Shown piece after piece: positions 41,468 through 50,121 of a DNA stretch of 64,000 nt. The DNA comes from JAZOTM01 sp045657625. Its GTDB lineage: Bacteria > Bacillota > Clostridia > Lachnospirales > Lachnospiraceae. Position 1 is the stretch's first letter; each line of letters opens with the position of its first letter. Position numbers and translations under genes: made by a program. Below the pieces are notes generated by a model. The model was not told the DNA's origin and searched no databases. It saw nothing but the letters and a program-made list of their open reading frames with translations. The DNA lies in assembly GCA_045657625.1 (NCBI GenBank), contig JAZOTM010000014.1, positions 1 through 64,000 on the forward strand, in the 5' to 3' direction.

Positions 41468-42493
41468 ATGGATTACAAGAACGCTGGAGTGGATATTGAA
41501 GCCGGATACGAATCCGTTGAATTAATGAAAAAGTTTGTAAAGGGCACAATGAGACCTGAAGTACTGGGAGGATTGGGAGGTTTTTCCGGTGCGTTCTCTT
41601 TAAGTGCAATTAAAAATATGGAAGAGCCGGTTCTTTTATCCGGAACAGACGGATGTGGTACCAAGGTAAAGCTGGCCTTTTTATTGGACAAGCATGATAC
41701 CATCGGTATTGATGCAGTAGCGATGTGTGTAAATGACGTGGCTTGTGCCGGCGGAGAACCTTTATTCTTCTTGGATTACATTGCTTGCGGAAAGAATTAT
41801 CCGGAAAAGATCGCAACAATTGTCAGCGGTGTAGCAGAAGGCTGCAAGCAGTCCGGTTGTGCTTTGATTGGTGGAGAGACAGCAGAGCATCCGGGACTTA
41901 TGCCGGAGGACGAATATGACTTGGCCGGATTTGCAGTTGGTGTGGTAGACAAAAAAGACATCATTACCGGAGAAAAGGTGGAAGACGGCGATGTAATTAT
42001 CGGTATGGCATCTACCGGCGTACATTCCAATGGTTTTTCTTTGGTACGTAAGATTTTCCCAATGGAAAAAGAATCGTTAATGACTTATTATGATGAGCTT
42101 GGAACCACTTTGGGAGAAGCACTTTTGGCTCCAACACGTATCTATGTGGCAGCGTTAAAGAAGGTAAAAGAAGCCGGCGTAGAAGTGAAGGCTTGCAGCC
42201 ATATTACCGGTGGTGGTTTCTATGAAAACGTACCGCGTATGCTTCCGGAAGGAAAGAAGGCAGTCATTGAGAAGGATAGCTACGAAGTACCTGCTATTTT
42301 CAAAATGATGCAAAAAGAAGGTAATGTAGAAGAACAAATGATGTATAATACCTATAATATGGGTATCGGAATGATGGTTGCAGTGAAGAAGGAAGATGCC
42401 GAAAAGGCGATGGAAGCCATGAAGGCAGCCGGAGATACTCCATACATCATCGGTCATATTGAAAATGGAGAAAAGGGCGTGGAGCTTGTATGA
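41468..42493 (+). CDS. purM: Phosphoribosylformylglycinamidine cyclo-ligase PurM
   Basis: A 341-residue AIR synthetase. The N-terminal YKNAGVDIEAGYESVELMK, the LLSGTDGCGTKVKLAF phosphate-binding motif near residue 57, DAVAMCVNDVACAGGEPLFFLDYIACGK and GGETAEHPGLM are standard. It overlaps purN by 4 bp. ATG at 41468 has GGAGG at normal spacing. The cytoplasmic enzyme makes AIR from FGAM with ATP. Confidence 0.97.
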   Translation: MDYKNAGVDIEAGYESVELMKKFVKGTMRPEVLGGLGGFSGAFSLSAIKNMEEPVLLSGTDGCGTKVKLAFLLDKHDTIGIDAVAMCVNDVACAGGEPLFFLDYIACGKNYPEKIATIVSGVAEGCKQSGCALIGGETAEHPGLMPEDEYDLAGFAVGVVDKKDIITGEKVEDGDVIIGMASTGVHSNGFSLVRKIFPMEKESLMTYYDELGTTLGEALLAPTRIYVAALKKVKEAGVEVKACSHITGGGFYENVPRMLPEGKKAVIEKDSYEVPAIFKMMQKEGNVEEQMMYNTYNMGIGMMVAVKKEDAEKAMEAMKAAGDTPYIIGHIENGEKGVELV

Positions 42494-43116
42494 AGAAGAT
42501 AGCAGTTTTGGTTTCAGGAGGAGGAACCAATTTGCAGGCCATTATGGATGCAATGAATAACGGAATCATTACAGATGCAGAAATTTCCTTGGTAATCAGC
42601 AACAATAAAGGAGCTTATGCGTTGACCCGTGCGGAGAATGCGGGGATTCCAAATCGTTGTATTTCACCGAAGGATTTTGAAAATCGTGCAGCGTTTCATC
42701 AGGAGCTGATTCGTACGTTGGAAGAAGCAAAGGTGGATTTGGTGGTGTTGGCCGGTTATTTGGTGGTGATTCCGGAGGAGATGATCCGCAAATTCCGTAA
42801 CCGCATTTTAAACATTCATCCATCCTTGATTCCTTCCTTTTGCGGAACGGGCTATTATGGATTAAAGGTACATGAGGGTGTACTGAATCGAGGAGTAAAA
42901 GTGACAGGGGCAACGGTTCATTTTGTAGACGAAGGTACAGATACCGGCCCAATCGTGTTGCAAAAAGCAGTAGAGGTGCAAGAGGGAGATACCCCTGAGG
43001 TTTTGCAACGCAGAGTCATGGAACAGGCAGAATGGAAGATTTTACCGGAAGCCATTCAGCTATTTGTGCATGACCAAATTGAAGTGGTTGACGGAAAAAC
43101 AGTTCGTAAAAATTAG
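42490..43116 (+). CDS. purN: Phosphoribosylglycinamide formyltransferase PurN
   Basis: A 208-residue GART enzyme using 10-formyltetrahydrofolate. Motifs are the N-terminal VLVSGGGTNLQAIMD, VLAGYLVVIP, and the catalytic block ILNIHPSLIPSFCGTGYYGLKVHEGVL with Asn and His, then TGATVHFVDEGTDTGPIV with Asp. Start overlaps the purM stop by 4 bp. purD follows after 8 bp. Confidence 0.96.
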   Translation: MKKIAVLVSGGGTNLQAIMDAMNNGIITDAEISLVISNNKGAYALTRAENAGIPNRCISPKDFENRAAFHQELIRTLEEAKVDLVVLAGYLVVIPEEMIRKFRNRILNIHPSLIPSFCGTGYYGLKVHEGVLNRGVKVTGATVHFVDEGTDTGPIVLQKAVEVQEGDTPEVLQRRVMEQAEWKILPEAIQLFVHDQIEVVDGKTVRKN

Positions 43117-43124
43117 GAGGCACC

Positions 43125-44396
43125 ATGAAGGTTTTAATCGTAGGAAGCGGCGGAAGAGAACATGCCATTGCAGCAAGTGTGAAAAAAAGCAGCCGTGTAG
43201 AAAAAATATATTGTGCACCGGGTAACGCAGGAATCAGTTTGATTGCAGAGTGCGTGCCGATTGGGGCTATGGAATTTGACAAGTTGGTAGCTTTTGCCAA
43301 GGAAAAAGAAATCGATTTTACTATTATCGGTATGGACGATCCGTTGGTAGGTGGAATTGTAGATGCCTTTGAAAAGGAAGGCTTGAAGGTTTTTGGACCA
43401 AGAAAAAATGCAGCGATTTTGGAAGGTTCCAAGGCGTTCTCCAAGGATTTGATGAAAAAATACAACATTCCGACTGCAGCATATGAAGTGTTTGACAATG
43501 CCAAGGAAGCGCTTGCTTATTTGGAAACAGCCAAATATCCAATCGTTTTAAAAGCAGATGGATTGGCACTTGGAAAAGGTGTGTTGATTTGCCAGAATAA
43601 GGAAGAAGCACAGGCCGGTGTGCAGGAAATCATGGAAGACAAGAAGTTTGGCTCCGCAGGAAATCAGATGGTTGTGGAAGAATTCATGACCGGTAGAGAA
43701 GTATCTGTCCTTTCTTTCGTAGATGGAAAAACCATTCGTACCATGACCTCCGCACAGGACCACAAGCGTGCAAAGGACGGAGATCAGGGATTGAATACCG
43801 GAGGAATGGGAAACTTTTCTCCAAGTCCTTTCTATACAGAAGAAGTGGATGCTTTCTGTAAAAAATACATTTATCAGCCAACTGTAGATGCAATGGCATC
43901 TGAGGGCAGACCTTTCGTGGGTGTTATTTTCTTTGGTTTGATGTTAACAGAAGATGGACCAAAGGTATTGGAATACAATGCAAGATTTGGTGATCCGGAA
44001 GCACAGGTTGTTTTACCACGTATGAAAAATGATATCATTGACGTGATGGAAGCGTGTGTAGAGGGGAAACTTTCAGATGTGGAATTGGAATTCGAAGACA
44101 ATGCTTGCGTATGTGTAGTACTTGCTTCTGATGGTTATCCGGTTTCTTATGAGAAGGGCTTTGAGATTCAGGGACTTGAAAACTTCGACGGAAAAGAAGA
44201 TTATGCTTGTTTCCATGCAGGAACAGCTTGGAAAGATGGTAAGATTGTGACGAACGGCGGTCGCGTACTTGGCATTACCGCAGTTGGCGCCAATTTGAAA
44301 GAAGCCAGAGCAAAGGCCTATGAAGCGACAGAATGGGTATCTTTCGACAATAAGTACATGCGAACCGATATTGGAAAAGCATTTATGGATTTATAA
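43125..44396 (+). CDS. purD: Phosphoribosylamine-glycine ligase PurD
   Basis: A 423-residue ATP-grasp enzyme making GAR. N-terminal GSGGREHAIA, KADGLALGKGV, EEFMTGREVSVLSFVDG, GDQGLNTGGMGNFSP and EYNARFGDPEAQVVLPR are family signatures. SD AGGAGG lies just before ATG. Last gene of the operon, followed by a terminator. Full length. Confidence 0.97.
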   Translation: MKVLIVGSGGREHAIAASVKKSSRVEKIYCAPGNAGISLIAECVPIGAMEFDKLVAFAKEKEIDFTIIGMDDPLVGGIVDAFEKEGLKVFGPRKNAAILEGSKAFSKDLMKKYNIPTAAYEVFDNAKEALAYLETAKYPIVLKADGLALGKGVLICQNKEEAQAGVQEIMEDKKFGSAGNQMVVEEFMTGREVSVLSFVDGKTIRTMTSAQDHKRAKDGDQGLNTGGMGNFSPSPFYTEEVDAFCKKYIYQPTVDAMASEGRPFVGVIFFGLMLTEDGPKVLEYNARFGDPEAQVVLPRMKNDIIDVMEACVEGKLSDVELEFEDNACVCVVLASDGYPVSYEKGFEIQGLENFDGKEDYACFHAGTAWKDGKIVTNGGRVLGITAVGANLKEARAKAYEATEWVSFDNKYMRTDIGKAFMDL

Positions 44397-44401
44397 GCAA
44401 G

Positions 44402-44434
44402 AAAGGAATCTGGGTTTCTCAGATTCCTTTTTTC
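44402..44434 (+). terminator. Intrinsic terminator after purD
   Basis: AAAGGAATCTG (44402-44412) with CAGATTCCTTT (44420-44430) and T-run. Confidence 0.88.
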
Positions 44435-44513
44435 CTTCCTATGGATTCTTAGTGTTTCTTTTTTCAGCAAGAATGGGTATAATAGGGGGGATAAACTTTG
44501 CGAGGAGGATATT

Positions 44514-45362
44514 ATGAGTCTGGCAGATCATATTTTTATAGGCATGTGCCGTGATATTTTGGATAACGGTTGCAGTACAGAAGGCGAAAAGGTGCGTCCT
44601 CATTGGGAAGACGGGACCAGTGCCTATACCATAAAGAAATTCGGTGTGGTAAACCGCTACGATTTATCGAAGGAGTTTCCGGCAATTACCCTCCGAAAAA
44701 CCGCAATTAAAAGTTGTACCGATGAGATGCTTTGGATTTGGCAGCAAAAATCCAATAATATTCATGATTTACATAGTCATGTGTGGGATGAATGGGCAGA
44801 TGAGACCGGCTCCATTGGAAAGGCTTACGGCTATCAGATGGGCGTCAAGCATCAGTACAAGGAAGGCATGATGGATCAGGTGGATCGCGTGATTTACGAT
44901 TTAAAGAACAATCCGTTTAGCCGCCGTATTATGACAAATATCTATGTGCATCAGGACTTGGCAGAGATGAATCTGTATCCTTGCGCATATAGTATGACCT
45001 TTAATGTGACACAGCAGAAAGGGCATGATAAATTAACGTTAAATGCAATTTTAAATCAGCGTTCGCAGGACGTGCTTGCAGCAAACAACTGGAATGTATG
45101 CCAGTATGCTGTATTGGTGCACATGTTGGCACAGGTTTGTGACATGGAAGTTGGGGAACTGGTACATGTCATTGCCGATGCACATATTTACGATCGTCAT
45201 GTGCCGTTGATTGAGGAGTTGATTTCCAGAGAGCCATTACCGGCTCCTACCTTCTGGTTGAATCCGGAGATTAAGGATTTTTACCAATTTACAAGAGATG
45301 ATGTGAAGTTAGAGAATTATGTAACAGGACCACAGATTACAAATATTCCTATCGCAGTATAA
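44514..45362 (+). CDS. thyA: Thymidylate synthase ThyA, variant active site
   Basis: A 282-residue folate-dependent thymidylate synthase. The nucleophile is Cys157 in LYPCAYS; most ThyA have PCH here, so the residue after Cys is Ala instead of His. QRSQDVLA keeps the Arg-Ser-x-Asp dUMP phosphate motif, NVCQYAVLVHMLAQ replaces the usual NIASYALL-type helix, and DAHIYDRH keeps the nucleotide-binding His/Tyr. It is followed by folA, which regenerates tetrahydrofolate. SD GAGGAGG before ATG. A TATAAT at 44478-44483 is the likely -10. Probably active but a divergent branch. Confidence 0.9.
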   Translation: MSLADHIFIGMCRDILDNGCSTEGEKVRPHWEDGTSAYTIKKFGVVNRYDLSKEFPAITLRKTAIKSCTDEMLWIWQQKSNNIHDLHSHVWDEWADETGSIGKAYGYQMGVKHQYKEGMMDQVDRVIYDLKNNPFSRRIMTNIYVHQDLAEMNLYPCAYSMTFNVTQQKGHDKLTLNAILNQRSQDVLAANNWNVCQYAVLVHMLAQVCDMEVGELVHVIADAHIYDRHVPLIEELISREPLPAPTFWLNPEIKDFYQFTRDDVKLENYVTGPQITNIPIAV

Positions 45363-45427
45363 AGTGAGGCTTAAACATGCATTTGTGTCAGTATATTGCA
45401 ACAACTGGAGAAAACGGAGAGAAAAAT

Positions 45428-45925
45428 ATGAACCTAATCGTCGCAGTAGATGAAAATTGGGCAATTGGATATCAGAATCAGTTACTTGCACATATCCCGG
45501 AGGATATGAAATATTTTAGAGAAAAGACCAAGAATCAGGTAGTGGTTATGGGAAGAAAGACGTTGGAAAGCTTCCCTGGGGGAAAACCACTGAAGAATCG
45601 AGTCAATATAGTCCTTAGCACAAACCCGGAGTATCGAGTGGAGGGCGCCACTGTAGTTTCCAGTATCGCGGAACTACGGGAGGCGTTAGTTCAGTATGAG
45701 TCCGAAGAGGTGTTTGTAATCGGCGGTGCCCGTATTTATAAGGAATTACTGGCATTGTGCGATACTGCCTACATCACGAAGATTGAAAAAGCTTATGCCC
45801 CGGCGGACACTTATTTCCCGGATCTCGATAACAATCCGGAGTGGAAACTGGTAGAGAAAGGAGAGGAAAAGGAACACGAAGGTGAGAAGTTCCGCTTTAC
45901 CGTTTACCAAAGAATAACCAGATAG
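45428..45925 (+). CDS. folA: Dihydrofolate reductase
   Basis: A 165-residue DHFR regenerating tetrahydrofolate after the ThyA reaction. N-terminal LIVAVDENWAIGYQNQLLAHIPEDMKYFREKT carries the Trp/Asn loop and the acidic substrate residue; VVMGRKTLESFPGGKPLKNRVNIVLS and EVFVIGGARIYKELL are the NADPH-binding blocks. ATG at 45428 follows CGGAGAGAAAA; an earlier in-frame ATG at 45377 adds 17 odd residues and has no better SD. Only 13 bp separate it from ilvB. Confidence 0.95.
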   Translation: MNLIVAVDENWAIGYQNQLLAHIPEDMKYFREKTKNQVVVMGRKTLESFPGGKPLKNRVNIVLSTNPEYRVEGATVVSSIAELREALVQYESEEVFVIGGARIYKELLALCDTAYITKIEKAYAPADTYFPDLDNNPEWKLVEKGEEKEHEGEKFRFTVYQRITR

Positions 45926-45938
45926 TGAGGGACAAAAA

Positions 45939-47660
45939 ATGGATATTACAGGTAGAAAATTATTTGTAAAGGCGTTACAGGAAGAAGGGGTGGATACCAT
46001 TTTCGGTTATCCGGGAGGAACTGTAACAGACTTATTTGATGAATTATACAAACAGGATGACATTCGCTTGGTGTTGCCTCGTCATGAGCAGGGCTTGATT
46101 CACGAAGCAGAAGGCTATGCAAAATCCACCGGTAAGGTGGGAGTCTGTATCGTTACCAGCGGTCCCGGTGCCACGAACACTATGACCGGTTTGGCAGATG
46201 CACATTATGACAACATTCCTCTTGTTTGTTTTACCGGTCAGGTTCCTTTGAACTTGATTGGAAATGATGCTTTCCAGGAAGTGGACATCGTAGGTATGAC
46301 CAGAAATATCACCAAATATGCGGTGACAGTTCGTGATCGAAAAGATTTGGGCAAAATTATTAAAATGGCCTTCCACATTGCAAAAACAGGAAAGCCGGGA
46401 CCGGTAGTCATTGACTTACCAAAGGATATTCAGACCATGTCCGGTAGCCCGGAATATCCGGATCATGTGGATATTCGTGGTTACAAACCAAACGAAGGGG
46501 TCCATGTAGGACAGTTAAAGAAGGCTTACAAGCTTTTGAAGTCTGCCAAGAAACCTTTGATTTTGGCCGGTGGTGGTGTAAACATTGCCAGAGCCAATCA
46601 GGAATTTTTGACTTTTGTTGAAAAAATGCAGGTTCCGGTAGTTACAACCGTGATGGGAAAAGGTGCCATCGATTCCACACATCCGCTTTACATTGGAAAC
46701 TGTGGAATGCATGGAAAATATGCTTCCAACTTGGCAGTTAGCCAGTGCGACGTATTGTTCTCCATCGGTACCAGATTTAATGACCGTATTACCGGTGACT
46801 TAAATGAGTTTGCGCCGAATGCGCAGATTGTTCATATTGATGTAGATACTGCTTCTATTTCCAGAAACGTAGTGGTAGATGTACCAATCGTTGCAGATGC
46901 CAAGGCTGCTTTGGAAAAATTAAATGAATGGGCAGAGAAAAAGGATACTTTGGAATGGCAGAAGGAAATCCGTGCCTGGGAAGAAGAGAATCCTTTGGAA
47001 ATGAGAAGAGACCATGGTATGACGCCACAGATGATTATGGAACATATCAATGCCACCTTCCAAGAAGGCGTGGTGGTTACGGACGTTGGACAGCATCAGA
47101 TGTGGGCTTCTCAATATTTGGATTTTGGCGGTAAGAAACAGTTGATTACCTCCGGTGGACTTGGAACTATGGGATTTGGTCTTCCGGCAGCCATTGGAGC
47201 CAAAATCGGAAATCCGGACAAAGAAGTTATCTGTATCAGTGGTGACGGTGGATTGCAGATGAATATTCAGGAACTTGCCACTGCAGTGGTAAATAAAGCA
47301 CCTGTCATTATTTGCTTATTAAACAATCAGTACTTAGGAATGGTTCGTCAGTTTCAGCAATTGTTCTACGGCAAACGTTATTCTGCAACCTGCTTAAGAA
47401 GACGTGTGACTTGCCCGGCAAATTGCAAGGGTCCGAATCCGGGATGTCCGCCATACACACCGGACTTTATCGCTTTGGCGGAAAGTTATGGGGCTCACGG
47501 TATTCGTGTAGAAAAAGAAGAGGATATTCAGGCGGCATTGGATCAGGCTCGCACCTATCAGGATGCACCTACAATCATTGAATTTTTCATTTCTTCCGAT
47601 GAGATTGTATTGCCTATGGTTAAGGCAGGAAATCCCATGAGCGAAATGATTTTGAAGTAG
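45939..47660 (+). CDS. ilvB: Acetolactate synthase large subunit IlvB with Cys-rich insertion
   Basis: A 573-residue ThDP enzyme condensing pyruvate to acetolactate, or pyruvate and 2-oxobutyrate, in branched-chain amino acid synthesis. The catalytic Glu motif RHEQGLIHEAEGYA, FAD/ThDP segments TSGPGATNTMTGLADAHYDNIPLV, and the ThDP motif GDGGLQMNIQELATAVV-NNQYLGMVRQ are present. The usual short loop after the ThDP motif is replaced by an insertion with four cysteines, Cys485, Cys492, Cys496 and Cys503 (C-x6-C-x3-C-x6-C), ending in CPPYTPDF. Such a set could bind a metal or a cluster. ilvN follows after 12 bp. Confidence 0.94.
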   Translation: MDITGRKLFVKALQEEGVDTIFGYPGGTVTDLFDELYKQDDIRLVLPRHEQGLIHEAEGYAKSTGKVGVCIVTSGPGATNTMTGLADAHYDNIPLVCFTGQVPLNLIGNDAFQEVDIVGMTRNITKYAVTVRDRKDLGKIIKMAFHIAKTGKPGPVVIDLPKDIQTMSGSPEYPDHVDIRGYKPNEGVHVGQLKKAYKLLKSAKKPLILAGGGVNIARANQEFLTFVEKMQVPVVTTVMGKGAIDSTHPLYIGNCGMHGKYASNLAVSQCDVLFSIGTRFNDRITGDLNEFAPNAQIVHIDVDTASISRNVVVDVPIVADAKAALEKLNEWAEKKDTLEWQKEIRAWEEENPLEMRRDHGMTPQMIMEHINATFQEGVVVTDVGQHQMWASQYLDFGGKKQLITSGGLGTMGFGLPAAIGAKIGNPDKEVICISGDGGLQMNIQELATAVVNKAPVIICLLNNQYLGMVRQFQQLFYGKRYSATCLRRRVTCPANCKGPNPGCPPYTPDFIALAESYGAHGIRVEKEEDIQAALDQARTYQDAPTIIEFFISSDEIVLPMVKAGNPMSEMILK

Positions 47661-47672
47661 GAGGGAAGAAAG

Positions 47673-48170
47673 ATGAAAAACAGATGGATTGCAATGTATG
47701 TAGAAAATCAGGTAGGTGTATTGGCAAAGGTATCCGGTTTGTTTTCCGGAAAGTCTTACAACCTACAGAGCTTGACGGTTGGACCTACCGAAGATCCTAC
47801 TGTGTCTCGTATGACCATTGGAGTATCCAGTGATGACGTGACATTTGAGCAGATTAAGAAACAGTTGAATCGTATGGTGGAAGTCATTAAAGTCATTGAT
47901 TTAACCAATGTTCCGATTCATATGAAAGAGATTCTTTTTGCAAAGGTATTAAAATTGACTCCGGCGCAAAAGGAAGAAGTCTTCCAAATTGCACAGGTAT
48001 TTTCTGTGGATGTGGCAGATATCGGACAGGATAGTGTGTTGTTGGAATGTAAATTAACAGAACGCAAGAATAACGAATTGATTGATTTGTTGAAGAAACA
48101 ATTTAAACATGTTGAAGTTGTGCGCGGTGGTGCAGTGGCAATTGAATCCATTAGTACCAGCGATCGCTAA
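47673..48170 (+). CDS. ilvN: Acetolactate synthase small subunit IlvN
   Basis: A 165-residue regulatory subunit that makes IlvB sensitive to valine. The N-terminal ACT domain begins KNRWIAMYVENQVGVLAKVSG and has SYNLQSLTVGPTEDPTVSRMTIG; residues 80-165 form the C-terminal small-subunit domain. Full length for the family. SD AGGAGGGAAG before ATG. It ends at a hairpin shared with proC. Confidence 0.94.
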   Translation: MKNRWIAMYVENQVGVLAKVSGLFSGKSYNLQSLTVGPTEDPTVSRMTIGVSSDDVTFEQIKKQLNRMVEVIKVIDLTNVPIHMKEILFAKVLKLTPAQKEEVFQIAQVFSVDVADIGQDSVLLECKLTERKNNELIDLLKKQFKHVEVVRGGAVAIESISTSDR

Positions 48171-48213
48171 AAAAATCCCGGTGGTGTTTGTTCACCCCGG
48201 GAGATTTTTTTAT
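48170..48213. terminator. Terminator between ilvN and proC
   Basis: CCGG-T-GGTG (48178-48186) with CACC-CCGG (48193-48200), flanked by A- and T-runs. It ends both converging genes. Confidence 0.72.
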
Positions 48214-49022
48214 TTTTTAGACATTTCTTTGGATTTGATGATGCAAGCGCGCTCTGCATCGATGACTGCATGGCGGAAACCATTTTTTTCCAATACGGCA
48301 ACGGCTTCAATGGTGGTTCCTGCAGGGGAGCATACCATATCTTTTAATTCTCCCGGATGTTTTCCGGTTTCTAAAACCATCTTGGCGGAACCTAATACGC
48401 TTTGCGCAGCAAAGGTATAGGCCTGTGCTCTTGGCATACCCTCTGCAACAGCTGCATCTGCCATTGCTTCGATAAACATGTAAACATAAGCCGGTGAAGA
48501 ACCGCTGACACCGGTGACTGCATCCATTAGGGATTCCGGCACGATTTCGCATTTTCCAAAACTATTGAATAATTGAACAGCGATTTCTTTTTCTTCCTCG
48601 GTAACCAATGCGTTGGGAGAAAGGGCTGCCATACCTGCACCTACAAGTGCCGGTGTGTTTGGCATGGTGCGGATGATGTGCATGTCTTTTCCAAAGTGGC
48701 CTTCTAAGGTGCTGAGTGTTTGTCCTGCAGCAATGGAAATCACTAAGGTGTCCGGAGAAATGCTGTCTTTAATATCAGAAATAACGGTTTCGATATATAC
48801 CGGTTTTACAGATAAAAAGAGGATATCGGCGAAATCTGCTGTTTCCTTGTTGGAAGCAAAGGTGCGAATGCCGAAGGTACTTTCGATTTTTTCTCTGGCT
48901 GCGCTGCTGGCGTCGCTGGCACAAAGATCTTCTTTGGTAGCGAGGCCTGCATTTAAAATGCCACCGATAATGGCGGAAGCCATATTTCCACTGCCAATGA
49001 ATCCGATTTTTTTCTTTGTCAT
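48210..49022 (-). CDS. proC: Pyrroline-5-carboxylate reductase ProC
   Basis: A 270-residue enzyme reducing pyrroline-5-carboxylate to proline with NAD(P)H. N-terminal Rossmann motif KKIGFIGSGNMASAIIGG, SVKPVYIETVI, MPNTPALVGAGMAAL, and the C-terminal SGSSPAYVYMFIEAMADAAV and SPAGTTIEAV blocks are diagnostic. The extreme end is KSKEMSKK. No proAB nearby. Monocistronic, convergent to ilvN and divergent from crotonase. Confidence 0.95.
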   Translation of the reverse strand: MTKKKIGFIGSGNMASAIIGGILNAGLATKEDLCASDASSAAREKIESTFGIRTFASNKETADFADILFLSVKPVYIETVISDIKDSISPDTLVISIAAGQTLSTLEGHFGKDMHIIRTMPNTPALVGAGMAALSPNALVTEEEKEIAVQLFNSFGKCEIVPESLMDAVTGVSGSSPAYVYMFIEAMADAAVAEGMPRAQAYTFAAQSVLGSAKMVLETGKHPGELKDMVCSPAGTTIEAVAVLEKNGFRHAVIDAERACIIKSKEMSKK

Positions 49023-49105
49023 GATGTCTACCTCGATTCTAAAAAATAATGATGCTGAAAAAAGATTACCACAGGTGACGATGTTTTGAAAGTTGAATTT
49101 TTTAG

Positions 49106-49134
49106 TTGAGAATTCATATAGAAAATGCTATCAT
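49106..49134 (+). promoter_or_regulatory. Sigma-A promoter of crotonase gene
   Basis: TTGAGA (49106-49111), 17-bp spacer, TATCAT (49129-49134) with TGC just before (extended -10). Confidence 0.78.
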
Positions 49135-49145
49135 GGAATGGTAGG

Positions 49146-49167
49146 GTTTGATAAAAATTTATCAAAC
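49146..49167. promoter_or_regulatory. Rex-like operator downstream of crotonase promoter
   Basis: Perfect 10-bp inverted repeat GTTTGATAAA-AA-TTTATCAAAC starting about 12 bp after the -10. Its 18-bp core differs from the known clostridial Rex site TTGTTAA-N4-TTAACAA by one base in each half. Rex senses NADH/NAD and controls fermentation genes, so it is a sensible candidate. Confidence 0.5.
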
Positions 49168-49195
49168 TGAATATGATTTTTAGGAGGGTTCCAAC

Positions 49196-49993
49196 ATGAA
49201 CAACTTAAAACTGGAAGTTGCAGATGAAATTGCAGTACTTTCTATTACAAGACCTGCAGCCTTAAACGCATTAAACAGTGAGACTTTGGATGAATTAAAT
49301 ACCTGTCTTACAGAAATCGAAGCAAGAGATGATATTAAGGTCGTAATCTTGACCGGTGGTCCGGACAAGAAGGACAACCCATACAAATCATTCGTTGCTG
49401 GAGCTGATATCTCTGAAATGGTGAACTTCTCAGCAGCAGAAGCAAGAGCATTCGGAAAGAAAGCTTCTGTACCATTCTTCAAATTACAGAACATGCGTCA
49501 GGTGACAATCGCAGCAATCAACGGATTTGCTTTAGGTGGTGGATGCGAAATCGCTATGGCTTGTGATATCCGTATTGCAGCAGAAAACGCAATTTTCGGA
49601 CAGCCGGAATGTGGTCTTGGAATTATCCCTGGATTCGGTGGAACACAGCGTCTTGCTCGTCTTGTTGGTATGGGACGTGCAAAAGAAATTATTTTCACAT
49701 GTGAAAATATTGATGCTGCAGAAGCATACAGAATCGGCCTTGTAAATAAAGTTGTTCCTGCAGAGGAATTAATGGATACCGCAAAGAAGATGGCTGCTAA
49801 GATTGCCTCTAACGCAAGTTATGCAGTTTCTATCGCAAAGGCTGCAATCAACAATGGATACGATATGGATATCCAGAATGCAGTAGAAATGGAAGCAAAT
49901 CTTTTCGGTGTAACCTGCTTTACACATGATAAAACAGAAGGTATGACAGCATTCTTGGAGAGACGTGCAGAAAAGAACTTCACAGATTTCTAA
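49196..49993 (+). CDS. Crotonase / short-chain enoyl-CoA hydratase
   Basis: A 265-residue enoyl-CoA hydratase of the crotonase fold, likely 3-hydroxybutyryl-CoA dehydratase (Crt) in butyrate formation. Oxyanion-hole segments FVAGADISEM and NGFALGGGCEIAMACD, the catalytic Glu-containing GQPECGLGIIPGFGGTQRLARLVG, and the C-terminal helix are present. The other usual butyrate genes (bcd, etfAB, hbd, thl) are not in the window; the gene stands alone with its own promoter and terminator. Codon use is strongly optimised, as for a highly expressed gene. A palindrome in its leader suggests redox control. SD AGGAGG at correct distance. Confidence 0.92.
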   Translation: MNNLKLEVADEIAVLSITRPAALNALNSETLDELNTCLTEIEARDDIKVVILTGGPDKKDNPYKSFVAGADISEMVNFSAAEARAFGKKASVPFFKLQNMRQVTIAAINGFALGGGCEIAMACDIRIAAENAIFGQPECGLGIIPGFGGTQRLARLVGMGRAKEIIFTCENIDAAEAYRIGLVNKVVPAEELMDTAKKMAAKIASNASYAVSIAKAAINNGYDMDIQNAVEMEANLFGVTCFTHDKTEGMTAFLERRAEKNFTDF

Positions 49994-50020
49994 AGAATTG
50001 TAATACAAACTAAGAGGGAG

Positions 50021-50051
50021 AAGTGCAGACGTTTGGTCTGCACTTTTTTCT
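50021..50051 (+). terminator. Intrinsic terminator after crotonase gene
   Basis: AAGTGCAGAC (50021-50030) with GTCTGCACTT (50036-50045), then T-run. Confidence 0.9.
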
Positions 50052-50121
50052 TTCTTTATAGTAAAATGGGAAGGCGACTTGTGAAGGAGCAAGGAGCTTA
50101 TTTTATATAAGAAGGATATCT

